From Morella rubra (Eukaryota > Streptophyta > Magnoliopsida > Fagales > Myricaceae): a stretch of 64,000 bases of DNA. The position numbers were made by a program, and so were the translations under genes. The notes under the pieces were generated by a model that saw only the letters and a program-made list of their open reading frames with translations, did no database searches and was not told the DNA's origin. The stretch spans positions 23,069,572 to 23,133,571 of the forward strand of contig CM025856.1 in assembly GCA_003952965.2 (NCBI GenBank), in the 5' to 3' direction. This document shows positions 23,444 to 35,344 of the stretch, piece by piece (position 1 is the first letter of the stretch; every line of letters starts with the position of its first letter).

Positions 23444-24300
23444 TCAAAAACAGAGAGATATTTGACATACCATAGGAAATTCCTGAGGTATATCTAGTGT
23501 TGTTCCTTCCACCTCATTTCTAAACCACGTCAAATCATCGTGTACATTCTCGAGGATTTGCTCAACGTTGAAATTGTAAGGTTCATTTTCACAGTAGTCA
23601 TCTATGTCGTCATCATTACCAGCATCAAACACATCTCTTGGTTTGGTCTTGACAACTACTTCCCAATTTGGATGTCTTTCATCTGCTACATAGTATACTT
23701 GAGATGCTTGTGGTGCCAAAATGAATGGATCATCGCTTAATCGATCTCCAGTATGCACTAAACGCGAAAAATTAACAAGTTCGAATCCAAACTCATCAAC
23801 TTTATATCCCCTACCAATAGCTGTGTCAACCCAATCACATTTGAATAGTACAAAACATTCTTCATCAAAATAGTTTAACTCAATGATACTTATAATTCGC
23901 CCGTAATATGTGGTGCCCCCTTCAACAGTCACACATACTCCACTATTTTGAGTTGTTCTGCCTATTTCATTGTCTTTTGTACGAAATTTCACACCATTAT
24001 GTACATATCGGCTAAATGATCTAGCTTCGGGGTTTGGACCTTTAGCAAGCCATCGAACTCTATTTGGAAGTTGATGCTTCATCATCTCGTCCATATTTTG
24101 TACCTATTTTCCTCGAACAACAAGTCAAGATTAAAACTAATTGTAAGTTTCAAAGTAATCAGCCAATACAAAACATTTTAAACATAACACATACATAGTT
24201 TCGAAACCAGTCACAAAATTCATCCCTATGCATCTTATCGATGACATAATCTGGTGGTCGACTACTACGGTTTCTTGCCTTCAATCGCTCCTTATGCATT
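23444..24300 (-). CDS. DUF4216 C-terminal part of the CACTA 1 transposase gene
   Basis: Minus-strand exons. About 24300-24195 encodes RNRSSRPPDYVIDKMH and DEFCDWFRNYV, and 24094-23470 encodes the DUF4216 domain: SFSRYVHNGVKFRTK, GVCVTVEGGTTYYGRI, ECFVLFKCDWVD, then QASQVYYVADERHPNWEVV and an acidic tail. This block normally ends plant CACTA TNP2 proteins, so these exons belong with the upstream transposase. The frame is open throughout. Confidence 0.75.
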
Positions 24301-24384
24301 CTACACATCGACAATACAACTAAAAAATTAATTTCACCATCGATAAAAACATGCTCAATGAAAGAGTTAGAAGTCTAACATCAC

Positions 24385-26946
24385 TTACGTGCGAATTTGA
24401 ATTAACTCATCGCAATTAAAAAGGATATATCGATGAGCCTGCATGCATGTTTTCATATCAAGACGAACAAATGATATTCCTCCCATAGTATCGTCTACAT
24501 TTCTTGGTGATCTATTAAAGATCGTTGGGACTGATTCTAAATATCTTGAACAAAATGTTAAGCATTCATCTGCTATATATCCTTCAGCAATAGAGCCTTC
24601 AGGTGCGGCCGTGTTGCGAACATAAGATTTGAAACGGTGCATGCACCTACATCAACAATATTAGACTTTATTAAATAAACACGTGCAAAGAAACGTGATG
24701 TAACATATCTCTATAATTAATATTACCTTTCAATAGGATACATCCACCGAAGTTGAACCGGTCCACCCATCTTACATTCTGCAACTAGATGTACGACCAA
24801 GTGCACCATAACAGTAAAGAATGCAGGCGGAAATATCCTTTCAAGTTGACACAATGTTATAGGGATTTGAGCCTCAAGTCGATCTAAGTCCTCTATCCGT
24901 AATGTTTTGGAACAAATTTCTCTAAAGAAACATGCCAATGAGATCAAAGGAGAACAAACCATGCTTGGCAATGATCTTCGTATTGCAATAGGCATCAAAT
25001 GCTGCATCAAGATGTGACAGTCATGACTCTTCAAACCTATGATATTACGTTGTTGAAGCTTGACACAACGTGATATGTTCGAAGCGAAACCATCCGGAAA
25101 TTTCGCATTCTTTATCACTTTTAGAAAGCATTCTTTCTCTTCGCGAGTCATTGAGTAGCAAGCACCAGGCAAATGAACCTTTCCTGCATCAGTGATCTTT
25201 GGATGGAGATCATGTCTTATTCCCATGCTTTGTAAGTCAAGACGTGCCTTATAGTTATCTTTTGTCTTCCCGTCCACATCTAACAATGTACCAATGATAT
25301 TGTCCATTACGTTTTTCTCTATATGCATGACATCTAGATTATGGCGTAACATATTATCCTTCCAATAAGGCAATGTGAAGAAAATACTTTGCTTCTTCCA
25401 TACACTTGACTCAAAATGTAAAGTACCCTGTAATTCCCTGAAAATGTCATCACCGGTCATAAAATAGGGTGGTGGAGTCATTTCATAAGTACCGTCAAAT
25501 GATCTTTGATCTCTTCTCCACCTATGATTTAATGGTAAGAACCGTCTATGCCCCATGTAGCAAAATTTTCTACCATTATCCAACCACCGTGACCAAGTCT
25601 GATACATACAACATGGACATGCAAGACGTCCCTTTTGTACTCCATCCAGAGAGGTCACCATATGCAGGAAAATCGTTAATTGTCCACATCAATGCCGCAC
25701 GCATCTTAAACATATCTTTCGTAGCAATGTCATAAGTATCTAATCCAACATCCCACAACTCTTTTAACTCTAATATCAATGGTTCTAGATATACATCTAT
25801 CTTGAAAGAAGGAGATTTCGGTCCAGGAATAAGTAATGACAACATTAAAGATGAACGTTTCATGCACATCCAAGGAGGCAAGTTATATGGTACTAATATC
25901 ACTGGCCATGTGCTATGACTAGTGCTCATGTTCCCAAAAGGATTAAACCCATCCGCTGCTAACCCAAGCCTAACATTACGAGGATCAGAAGCAAAATCAG
26001 CATACTGTGCAATCAAATGCCTTAACAACCCATCATTTACACGTCCATCGTGATGCCATTTCATATGAGAAGCAGTTTTTGAGGACATGAATAATCTCTG
26101 CAAGCGGTGCTTTAAAGGAAACCACCGCAAAACTTTCGTCGGTTTTTTCTTGGATCTCTTGGATGATCCACCTTCATTCTGTGAGAAAATATTTCCCTCC
26201 CCATTGCCCTTCCATTTTGATGCTCCACACTTTGAACAAACTTCTAATTTCTCATTCTCATTCCAAAACAACATACAACCGTTTGGACAAACAGGAATCT
26301 TTTCATATCCAAGTCCTAACCCTTTCATGTATTTTTTAGCTTCATAAGTGTCCTTCGGTAATTTTGCACCCGCAGGGAGCATATCACCCAGTGTTTGGAG
26401 TAACCACGTAAAAGAGGTATTACTCCATCCTCCCATGCACTTCAAATGATATAACTGTACAACAGCAGTTAACTTACTAAATTTTATGCACCCTTCATAC
26501 AAAGGATCGTCTGCATCTTTAAGCATGTCATAAAACTTTGCAGTATTTTCAGTAGGAAGTGGATCTCTTTGTTCTCGTACATTATGGGATTGTGTTTCCG
26601 GTACTAATGGAAATACCTCGTGTAATAGTTCATGCATCCCAGATGAGGGTTCACACATTTCATTATCTGCAACAGAAATAGAAGGATGACTAGATGCTGC
26701 CCTATCTCGCAATTCACCATGCGCAAACCAATAATCGTAACCCGGAGACATCCCATATTGGACCAAATGATCATGTACCGTACTGATGTTATACCTCTTG
26801 TAATTGACGCACTTTACACAAGGGCAACAAATTCTCTCATCACTACCCATACTCTTAGATGCAAAACCCAGAAACTCATTGACTCCCAACACATATTCAC
26901 TTGTCCCGCGTTTCTTTTTCATCCAACTCTTGTCCATGAGCGACAA
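24385..26946 (-). pseudogene. TNP2-type CACTA transposase with one frameshift
   Basis: The ATG at 26946 starts MDKSWMKK within a Transpos_assoc domain (FASKSMGSDERICCPCVKC, residues 30-100). Then comes the Transposase_21 domain: YEKIPVCPNGCMLFW with CSKCGASKW (zinc-binding CxxC pairs), VRLGLAADGFNPFGNMS, and INDFPAYGDLSGWSTKG. At about 25629 one extra base shifts the frame. The protein continues in the next frame with LACPCCM, GHRRFLP, MHIEKNVMDNIIGTLL and the DUF4218 start (CQLERIFPPAFFTVM...RWMYPIER). A GT-AG intron (about 24716-24649) joins it to SYVRNTAAPEGSIAEGYI, the DUF4218 end. It ends at a good donor near 24390. The frameshift should inactivate the product unless the copy is rescued in trans. 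Confidence 0.85.
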
Positions 26947-27784
26947 TAATAACTATATGAAATGCAACAAAAAAGATTATGCATAAGATTTAATGTTCAT
27001 CACATTTTATCAAGATTTTTCAATAAACTAACATAAATTAATAAAACAACACACATAAATACCAACAAAACTGTAATTAAACAGCATACGACATTGTTAA
27101 ACTTAGAGATCCCTCCGTAAAGAGGACTGGCTTCGTTTCACCTCAGGTTAGACCTCCAATCAGTGTAGAGGTATCCACCAGGAAGTGATCTCAAAAGTTA
27201 AAACATATACAAACATTAAATATAAAACACAAACTTTGTCCTCCAATCTCCAACAAAAACACATAACGAACATCATATAACAATTACCCTCCAATCTCCA
27301 ATAAACTCCACAGAACCAACAACAATAAACTCCACAGAACCAACAACAAATAAAAGTTAGCCCTACCCTCCGCCTTCCAACAAAACCCACAAACACCAAC
27401 ATCTCCAATAAACTCCACAGAACCAACAACAAATAAAAGTTAGCCTACCCTCCGCCTTCCAACAAAACCCACAAACACCCAACAATTCAACAACAAATAG
27501 TTAGCGCCTTATCTCAATAGTTAGTCCGTCCGCCTTCCAATAAAATCCACAAACTCTAATCTCTAAAAAAAAAGGAAAAAAGAACAAACAATAGTAATTG
27601 ACGAAGAGATTCAAAATACCACTGACCTGTGAAAGAGTAATATGTTATGGCAAGTCACCTAGTGTCCCTCAATCACAGTTACGAAAACCACTGTAGTTGA
27701 GACTATTGAGTTCAACTGTGAAAGAAATTTGGAAAATAGATTTTTAATAAAGATACCTGGTCCAAAAAAAATAGTAAAAACAGC

Positions 27785-28590
27785 GGACTTTTGGACATCA
27801 ATAAATTCATACATTCCAATTCATATTTTTCAGCATTTTCAGCAGATTCATATATTTTCAGATAAGACCAATTCATATTTTTCAGCAACCAATTCATATA
27901 TTTTCAACTCGTATTATAATTTCATATATTTTCAGCAACCAATTCATACAAACCAATTCATATATTTTCAGGAATAAATTCATATTCCAATTCATATATT
28001 TCAGAATTCATACATTTCAATTATATTTTTCAGCAACCAATTCATACAAACCAATTCATATATTTTCAATAAATTCAAACATTCAATTCATATATTTCAG
28101 CAAAATTCATACATTTCAAAAGATATATTTTCAGCAACCAATTCATACAAACCAATTCATATATTTTCAGGAATAAATTCATACATTCCAATTCATATAT
28201 TTCCAGCAATCAATTCATACATTTCAATTCATATATTTTCAGCAACCAATTCATATTCATATTTTCAACAATAAATTCATAAAATTCATATTTTCAGTTC
28301 ATTTCAAAAGATATATTTTCAGCAACCAATTCATACAAACCAATGCATATATTTTCAGGAATAAATTCATACATTCCAATTCATATATTTTCAGCAATTC
28401 ATATTTTTCAGCAATTCATACAAATATATTTTTCAGCAACCAATTCATAAAAACCAATTCATATATTTTCAGGAATAAATTCATACATTCCAATTCATAT
28501 ATTTCAGCAACCAATTCATACATTTATATTTTCAGCAACCAATTCATACATTCCAATTATATTTTCATCAAAAAATTCATATATTTTCAC
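27785..28590. repeat. AT-rich tandem repeat block in the CACTA 1 leader
   Basis: Irregular tandem copies of about 40-60 bp built from 'aattcatatattttcag' and 'caaccaattcatacaaacc', expanded between the transposase start and the element's right end. No coding value. Confidence 0.8.
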
Positions 28591-28854
28591 AACCAATATA
28601 ATAGTATAATACAACAAGTCAACAACCAATTCATAAGCCAACACTCCAACAAAACCAAAATCTCCAATCTCCAACAAAATCAATCTCCAACACAACAGAA
28701 CCCAATAATCCAATTCATAAGCCCTGACCTCCAATCTCCATATAATTAATTTCATTCATATTTTATAAAATACGAAAATATACATTGAGTCTAAGTCACT
28801 GACCTGAACAGCAATGCAAAACCAACACAGTTGAATTATTTCGTGAATTTCGAA

Positions 28855-29256
28855 TGGGGGGAGCTGAAATTCACGAAATTAAAAGGGGGAGGAGATTTGA
28901 AGTGCGAATGGGAGGTGGGGGGCGCTGAAATTGCGCGGAGGGGGGGGGGGGGGCTGAAACTCACGTGGAAAGGGGGCGGGGGGGTGACACTCACGGAGGG
29001 GCCTGAAAATCGTGGAGGGGAGGGGGGTGCTGAAATTCTCGGAGGGGGCCGGGGAGGGGCTGAAATCACGAGAGGGGGGGAGGGGGGAGGTGAAATCGCG
29101 AGAGGGGGGGCTGTTGAAATCGCGAGGGGGGCGGGGGGAGGGGATTTCCAGCGGTTTGATTGGGGGGGGGGGGGGGCTGTTGAAATGCCGAATGGGGAGG
29201 GGGGGATCTGAAATCGCGAAGGGGGGAAGAAGAAGGGGGGGCGCGGGATGGGGAAA
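28855..29256 (+). repeat. G-run array, possible G-quadruplex region
   Basis: About 400 bp with many runs of four to ten or more G on the plus strand, separated by 'ctgaaattcacg' or 'tgaaatcgcgag' spacers, an irregular 20-30 bp repeat. Both strands are open over more than 120 codons, but the products are Gly- or Pro-rich artefacts. It lies upstream of the minus-strand transposase, next to the right subterminal array. Confidence 0.8.
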
Positions 29257-29284
29257 AAAAAGGCCAAAACGCACGTTTCACTAA

Positions 29285-29522
29285 GTCTATAGCGGCGGTC
29301 ACTGACCGCCGCTATAGAGTACTTAGCTGCACCGCCGCCTCATATATAGCGGCGGTCAGTGACCGCCGCTATATCAACCGCTGCTACCTTGACTTTATAG
29401 CGGCGGTTTAGAGACCGCCGCTATAGGTGTATTTTCGGTCGCGTTTGAAATAAACCGCCGGGATATAGGGTATATAGCGGCGATTTTGGTGACCACCACT
29501 ATAGACCTGATTTTTTGTAGTG
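29285..29522. repeat. CACTA 1 subterminal palindrome array, right
   Basis: Palindromes such as 'gcggcggtcactgaccgcc' recur four or more times before the terminal GTAGTG. They are the mirror of the left array. Confidence 0.8.
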
Positions 29523-29525
29523 TCC

Positions 29526-30267
29526 ATTTTTCCAAAATTTCATGTAGCCGGCTTATTTGCTGATGTACTCAACTCATTCAACGCAGATTTTCGACAATTG
29601 AGTACTCTTTTGACTTTATAAACCATTTGAGCTTTTAGGAGTATCTTCAATATCAACATGTACTCAAGGTAATCTCGATAAATGGGTAGGATAACATCAG
29701 ATTAAGCGTTAATCATCAAGATTTGTAATGGTCAAGAATGTTAAACAAACTTTTACACTTTAAGAATCTCTTGAAAATATATTATATGGTTTGTTATCAT
29801 GAAAATCAAATGCAATGGGACTAACAAGTTAGACTTAGCTCATACTCGCTTTTCTCAAAGATAGAACAGACGATCTTCACCAATCATCTCTCTGAAATCA
29901 TCAAACGTGCACCCTTCCATGGTGTGGACTTTCTTGCAGCAGATGTAACCAAGACGTCTCTATATTAATTGTATTGCTTCCAAAACCGCTGTCAGGGCGC
30001 GCGGCCCTTTTCTTCACCCTAATTTCAAGAAACTATGGGATTGCACCAAGTTGAGCCCATTTCCGATTTTATTTTCTTTTTCATGAAATGTAACAAATAT
30101 ATTGGAGTGCTTGTTGGACTCCTACCCGACCTTCTATATACTCATGTTTCATTAATATAGTATATATTATGCCTGCCGAGATATAAAATAAAATAAAAGC
30201 AATCAGGCAAATAAATAAAATAAGTACAATAAATCCAAAATAATTTTGATTATAAATAATTAAATCA
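29526..30267. other. Sequence right of CACTA 1
   Basis: Continuation of the older repeat interrupted by CACTA 1 ('gtactcaactcattcaac' near 29565), followed by AT-rich sequence. No gene. Confidence 0.35.
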
Positions 30268-30850
30268 CACTACAAAAAAAAAAATTGACTTTTAGTGACA
30301 AAATTTTTTGTCCCTAACTCCATTAGCAAAAGAGCGTCATTAATTGTTTTTCGTGAGAAACCTGAATTTTCTCACTAATGAACTATTGTGGTGATAAATT
30401 ATGTCATGAAATGAAGCATTGATCGCCACCAACCCGATGATTCAAAACGTAAACGATGATCGATTGACTTGGAATACGATCGGTCAAAGTAACATTTATG
30501 ATCAAACAACGATAAAAAAAAGATCGGTCGCTGAGAGTATTTGGATGATTGAACGATTAACATTTTCGATCAGACGTGTTATGTTTTATGATTGATCGTG
30601 TCACATTTATGACTGGATGTGCTCTCTAGTCTAATCGAACGTTTATTTGTTTCCGATCGGACAGTGCAATTTGCAATCAGACACTTTTTATCATTACCGT
30701 TTGATCGCTTGACTTGCCAACATAACGGTCAGTTTTTCGATCGAACAATATGTAGGCATTTTATTTGTTTCCGATCGGACGATGAAATTTGCGATCGACA
30801 TTTTTTACAACTACCGTTGGATCACTTGTTGGTCAATTGAACGGTATTTA
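30268..30850 (+). mobile_element. Isolated CACTA-like left end
   Basis: Starts CACTACAAAAAAA at 30268 and is followed by a subterminal region with many 'gatcgg'/'cgatca' words in both orientations, including a direct duplication (30646-30726 against 30768-30845, 'ttgtttccgatcggac'). No right terminus or coding part was found, so this is probably a truncated remnant. An open frame at 30619-30840 is a by-product of the repeats. Confidence 0.45.
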
Positions 30851-31364
30851 CGAAATATATTTTTTAATACGTAAAATAATAATAAATGAAAATATTATAT
30901 AAAACCATCTTTACAATTACAATACATTAATATTCACATCCATCATCAGTAATAGTACATAATTACCCATAATTAAAAACAGCACATCATAACTCACAAG
31001 CGTAATATAGTATGTTGAACAACGAACGAAATCTCGCAGATTCTCCACACGATCAATTAGGTAAAGCACGACATTCAAGGGCTTCTTGGCGCAATAGAAT
31101 TAGGAATGCCTTGATTGAAGTGGTTGAAGCCTTTGTAGTACTCATGGTGTGATTCTGTCCTTCCGAAATTGTTGAACGTAGAAAAGCATGGTATAGAATG
31201 TTCCTATTTGATTAGAGTTGTTTTCGAATTCTCAGTTAATGGATGAATATAATAACGAAAAAAAAAAAAAAAAATCTTTGATGTGGACGAATGTATGGTT
31301 TTGGAAAGTAAATTACTCAGCGAAACTACGTTACATGACAAATGTATACTTTAAACTCAAAGTT
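30851..31364. other. Downstream spacer of the ankyrin pseudogene
   Basis: AT-rich with a poly-A run at 31257. No gene. Confidence 0.35.
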
Positions 31365-31958
31365 TCATTTTCTTGCAAAGATGCTTGGTCCATATGTTGA
31401 CTTAATCATGTCAACAAGAAGGGAAAACTGCATAAATACATATAAGTCAACCGGCAAACTTGCGAGACAAATGATAGGAATGACCATCCATGATTGTCCA
31501 GGAAGCAAATGAAGAGAGCTACACAAAAGGCCATCATCATGGTTGCAATAGAGAAGAAAAGAGTGAAAAGGCCGATTATCATTTTTCTGAGGTAAGGATT
31601 TGAGAAAATCTTCTTCTGCATAACGTGATCTCAGAATTCCCAAAAACATCAATACCGATGTTGTGGAAGAAAAGAGTGATAATGCATCGGATATGATAAA
31701 CAGCGAAAATAACTTGTTCTTTGAGAACACAGGGAGCCCTGTCTCTGAATTGTTGCCACCAGGAACGGTAAAGGCCAAAGCAAACATAATTGTGACAATG
31801 AGCGTACCGACCACCGTACAAGATGTTGCCGTGTCCTTCATCCATTGTTCTCCTTCCTTTAACATCTCCTTATGGTCACGTGTAAAAATTTCTTTAGCTC
31901 TCATGTTTTCAAAATTTAGATCATCACTCATTGTAGGAGGTATGATTCGCTCAATCTC
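31365..31958 (-). pseudogene. PGG-domain exon with two compensating frameshifts
   Basis: It begins after an acceptor near 31958 and reads FTRDHKEMLKEGEQWMKDTA, then the first membrane helix with the signature FTVPGG, and a second helix region (LFSLFIISDALSLFSSTTS). After RYAEEDFLKSLP the frame changes: 31600-31490 encodes MIIGLFTLFFSIATMMMAF and CVALFICFLDN in another frame, then the original frame returns as ASLPVDLYVFMQFSLL and a short tail. The four-helix PGG pattern is complete only if both frames are combined. In any single frame the middle helices are lost. Confidence 0.8.
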
Positions 31959-32689
31959 CTGAAATTAATCAAAATCTTATAAGTTGAAGCAGTATATACA
32001 CAAAATATGAATTCCTACAAGTTAGTTGTGATTTTGCAGATTTAATAATTACAATCTACAAATTATAGATTCATTAATTGAGATATTATAAGGAAGAGTA
32101 AGATATGTGTTATTTAGAGACACAAAATTAAGTGAATTCAACAAATAGGTTTTCATAACTATGAACCTATAAATCTCTTTTATTAGAAATATTTTATAAT
32201 TTTTTAACACTCTCTCAAATGTCTTTCTCGGCAACATATTGCTGCTTGCAAAAGGGATGGCTGTGCATCTTCTCCCCTCTCCCTATGACTAATATGTCTG
32301 TTCTATATCAGTAATTCTTTTGACCTATCTCTCACCTACATTCTTTCCTTATGATAGCTGATCACCTTTACAAACTCAAAGAAGTTGTTTATTAAGCAAT
32401 AAAGGCATTTCATGGTCGATCTTTCAGGTAATAGGCTTCCCCCACCCTATATATATGGTTGAGCAATGAAGCGATGCTAATTAAGAGTCATGTTTGTCGG
32501 ATGAAAGCTTCTAGAAACCCTACGACACATTATCACTCTTGCATCAACATGCAACCTAAATCCTTCCAGAGGCATCACTATAAATCACAAAATTACCTGA
32601 GTCTGATGATAATGCTAAAATAGGTGTTAATACTAACCTTTGCTTCAGCTCTTGAAAACTTTCTCACAATAATTAGACCTCTCAAACTT

Positions 32690-33245
32690 CACATTTTCTT
32701 GGTTAGCTCTGTCAATGGAATAGCTATATTTCTCGAAAAATCTCCGATATAATAACCTGCTAACCCCAAGAAACTTCTTATCGCATGCACACCAGTGGGT
32801 TTAGGCCAATCTACTATTGTCTCCACTTTACTAGGATCCACAAAAATTCACACTACATGTCCCAAAAATGATACTTGATTCAGCCAAAATTCGCATTTAA
32901 AATTTTTGCATATAATTTCTCCTCTCGCAGTTCATGCAATACTAACTGCAAATGGTTCTCATGCTCGTCTGATTCCTTGAAAACACTAAGATGTCATCAA
33001 TAAAACTACAACAAATTGATCCTGGTACCTAAACATTAATTCATAAAGGATGCTGGGGAATTTGTTAAACCAAAAGGCATCACCAAAAATCATAATGACC
33101 ATATCTAGTTCAAAAGGCTGTCTTGGAAAAATATCCTCTGCCTTGACCCTTAACTGATGATACTCCGAACAAGGTCTATCTTTGAAAACACCTCTGCTCC
33201 TTGTAATTGATCAAATAAATCATCTATTCGGAGTAATGGGTATTT
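32690..33245 (-). pseudogene. Ty3/Gypsy reverse transcriptase fragment in an intron
   Basis: A degenerate minus-strand RT/RNase H segment. Recognisable blocks are KAEDIFPRQPF, an FGDAFWFNKF block (from the 'MPFGLTNAP' motif), DQFVVVLL..DD region, KCEFWLNQVSFLGHVV, VDPSKVETIVDWPKPT and SFLGLAGYY. Stops and frameshifts abound. It lies between the last ankyrin exon and the PGG exon, in the same orientation as the host gene. No LTRs were recognised. Confidence 0.7.
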
Positions 33246-33279
33246 ATTCTTCACTGCTATTAGATAAACATGAAACTTA

Positions 33280-34015
33280 ATTGTAAGTATAAAAAAGAGT
33301 ATAGAAATATAGAGTTTGAGAGATTATAACCTTAAACCATTGAAGTTCTCTCTGCATCTGGAACACTGCACTTGTTTTATGTAGAAGTTGAGTGGAAGTG
33401 TCTACCGTTGCTGCCATATGTAATATGGTGTTTCCGGAACCATCAGCCGGACCAAACAATATTTGATCTTTCCTTGGGAGCCCATTTAATGAGTTCCAAA
33501 TTCTAGCTTGACGACATAGGACAGCGAACGAAAATATGGTTCTTGATTTTTCATCTTTTATCCTCACAAGACTTGGATTTGCTTTCAACAATTCACGTAC
33601 AATCTCAACAATCCCTTCGCGTGTAGCCCGAAAGATGATATCAGAAATGCCTTTCAGGTGATGATCATCAAGATCACCAAAAGATTTTATTTCTTTGCAC
33701 GTTAGCCGTAGAAGTTCGCGGGATTGGGCATGAAGTACCTTCATATCATATATATGCCTGATTCCTAACTCATCAGTAATCAAAAAGATCAGCAACTCAA
33801 CGTCTGAATGTAAAGGAAAAGAAAAGTAGCAGATTGATGGCAAGAAAACTAGTATAAGAGATCATTGAAGAAGAACATTTAAAGCAGCTCCAAAAATATT
33901 GAAGTAAAAAAAATGAAATTAATTGAGTGTATGTACCTAAAAGCTTAGTCAAATGCTGATTTGACATTAGCCGGAGCAAACCCCGTACTGCAGTGTGAGA
34001 AGGAAATCCACTCAT
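33280..34015 (-). pseudogene. C-terminal ankyrin-linker exons of copy B
   Basis: 34015-33955 encodes VRGLLRLMSNQHLTKLLG and ends at a GT donor. 33805-33330 encodes ELGIRHIYDMKVLHAQS, then an ankyrin-type stretch ATREGIVEIVRELLKANPSL and RTIFSFAVLCRQARIWN, and DGSGNTILHMAAT. These are the distal repeat blocks normally placed just before PGG. The frame is open, and the last exon ends at a donor after LQWFK. Confidence 0.75.
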
Positions 34016-34496
34016 TTAATCAAGTTAGAAAACTAACATATAAATATATATACATTTAACAAATATTTTATCATTTCTCTTATTACTTAACGCGTGTGGC
34101 GCCCATATACAAAAAGGTACATGCATGTGGGCGCCACGTGCAAAAGAAAAGGAGTTTTTACAGGGAGTGATGTACCTAATTCAGATCTTCAGCACTTGAT
34201 CACCTCGGTCCTCATTTTGTGTGTTGATGTTTATCAAAACTTCATTAGTGGAATGATCTTGCCTTCTCTCTCGTCGTCCGTCAGATCACCTTCATCAGTG
34301 GAATGATCTTCTGAATCTTTTTTCTTCTGTCAGACCTTTATCATGAATGAGTATACCTTTCAAACAAAAAGCTTCCACTGAGTTGCTTAGTAATTAATTA
34401 AGAGATAGCACAGCACACAGAAACCAATTCATTATTAAATTTTACCAGTTGTTTTTTAGAGAGTAAAGAACTATATACGCAACAGAGACCTCACTA

Positions 34497-35270
34497 TTAT
34501 CGCCTTGGTAGACCTCTAAAGAGCTCTTGTTTAGAGAAAAAAACACTTGAGTTTATATAGTTGAAAGAAATAATCGTCACAACAGCAACGTATATCCATT
34601 TTTTCCAAAATGCGAGCCGGTGTCCACTCAGGAATGTAGAAGGCATGCACGCTAATGTGTATAAAGGGATGCGGTCATTCTTGTCCTGAAGAGTAGCCGT
34701 ATGGTTGCCACACCGGACTAGCGAGTCCAAAGCAAGATCTGTTTGTTGCATGGTAGATTTAGAAAGATATGGAATAGATAGTTAGGTCTAGAGATCCTTA
34801 CCCAAATTATTCTTCAATATTAGGGCAGAAATCAGCAAAGAATCTAACTCGTCATTGGCGTCTCGTATTAGATCTTCTTTAGGGATGACGGAATAGAGGT
34901 AGCGAGCCGCTTCTATATTTCCAGCTTGCAGAGCTACTAGAAGTGGAATACGACCCGTCCGGTCACGGATGGTAAGTAAGTTTTTGTTCTTTTCATGCAT
35001 GCACTCTAACATCCGAATATTTCCCAAACCAGAAGCGCAAGCCAAAGCTGTGTGCAACTACCGTCTAGTATTTCTAAATCCTCCTTGGACATTAGCGCCA
35101 CCAACTTCTCCACAATGTGCACATGTCCTTTGCGACAGCCATGTGAAGAAGAGAAAAACTTTTGCATTCAATGCAGCCATATTGTCATCTTTAAGTAGGT
35201 ACCGATTCACAGCATCCCAATCACCGATGTAGAGAGCCTCATGCAATTCCTTGAACTTGAAAAAGTACAT
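34497..35270 (-). pseudogene. Proximal ankyrin exons of copy B
   Basis: 35270-34788 encodes LHEALYIGDWDAVNRYLLKD, then a frameshifted stretch in which the expected MAVAKG-HVHIVEKLVAL sequence is in a different frame (a G appears lost near 35128), then ALACASGLGNIRMLECMHE, TGRIPLLVALQAGNIEAARY and LYSVIPKEDL. 34751-34500 encodes DLALDSLVRCGNHTATLQD, a DRIPLYTLA repeat and FWKKWIY. Typical ITN1-type ankyrin content, but not readable as one frame. Confidence 0.75.
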
Positions 35271-35344
35271 TACGAATCCATCATCAATCTGGATAGCTAT
35301 GACATCAAGATTGTCTAATTTAGCTAGTTAAGTTCTTATCTTTC

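Larger units (their letters stand above)
20781..29522 (-). mobile_element. CACTA (En/Spm-type) element 1, nearly complete
   Basis: An 8742-bp element starting CACTATAG (20781) and ending GTAGTG (29522), flanked by the 3-bp target duplication TCC (20778-20780, 29523-29525). Both subterminal regions are packed with GCGGCGGTC palindromes. The interior encodes on the minus strand a TNP2-type transposase with DUF4218 and DUF4216 parts, then a TnpA-like Transposase_24 gene, the usual two-gene content of plant CACTA elements. 27.0-29.3 kb, upstream of the genes, holds a tandem-repeat block and a G-rich block. A one-base frameshift in the transposase makes this copy probably defective. Confidence 0.9.

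Noticed and set aside
27785..28590. CRISPR-like array
   Set aside because: The units are irregular in length and have no unique spacers. This is a plant CACTA leader repeat.
28836..29274. Long proline-rich and glycine-rich open frames on both strands
   Set aside because: They are by-products of the G-run repeat. All frames are open because the repeat lacks stops, and there is no domain.
34094..34306. Plus frame of 70 codons near the ankyrin exons
   Set aside because: Intron sequence with a short direct repeat ('agtggaatgatctt'), no domain, and opposite to the gene.
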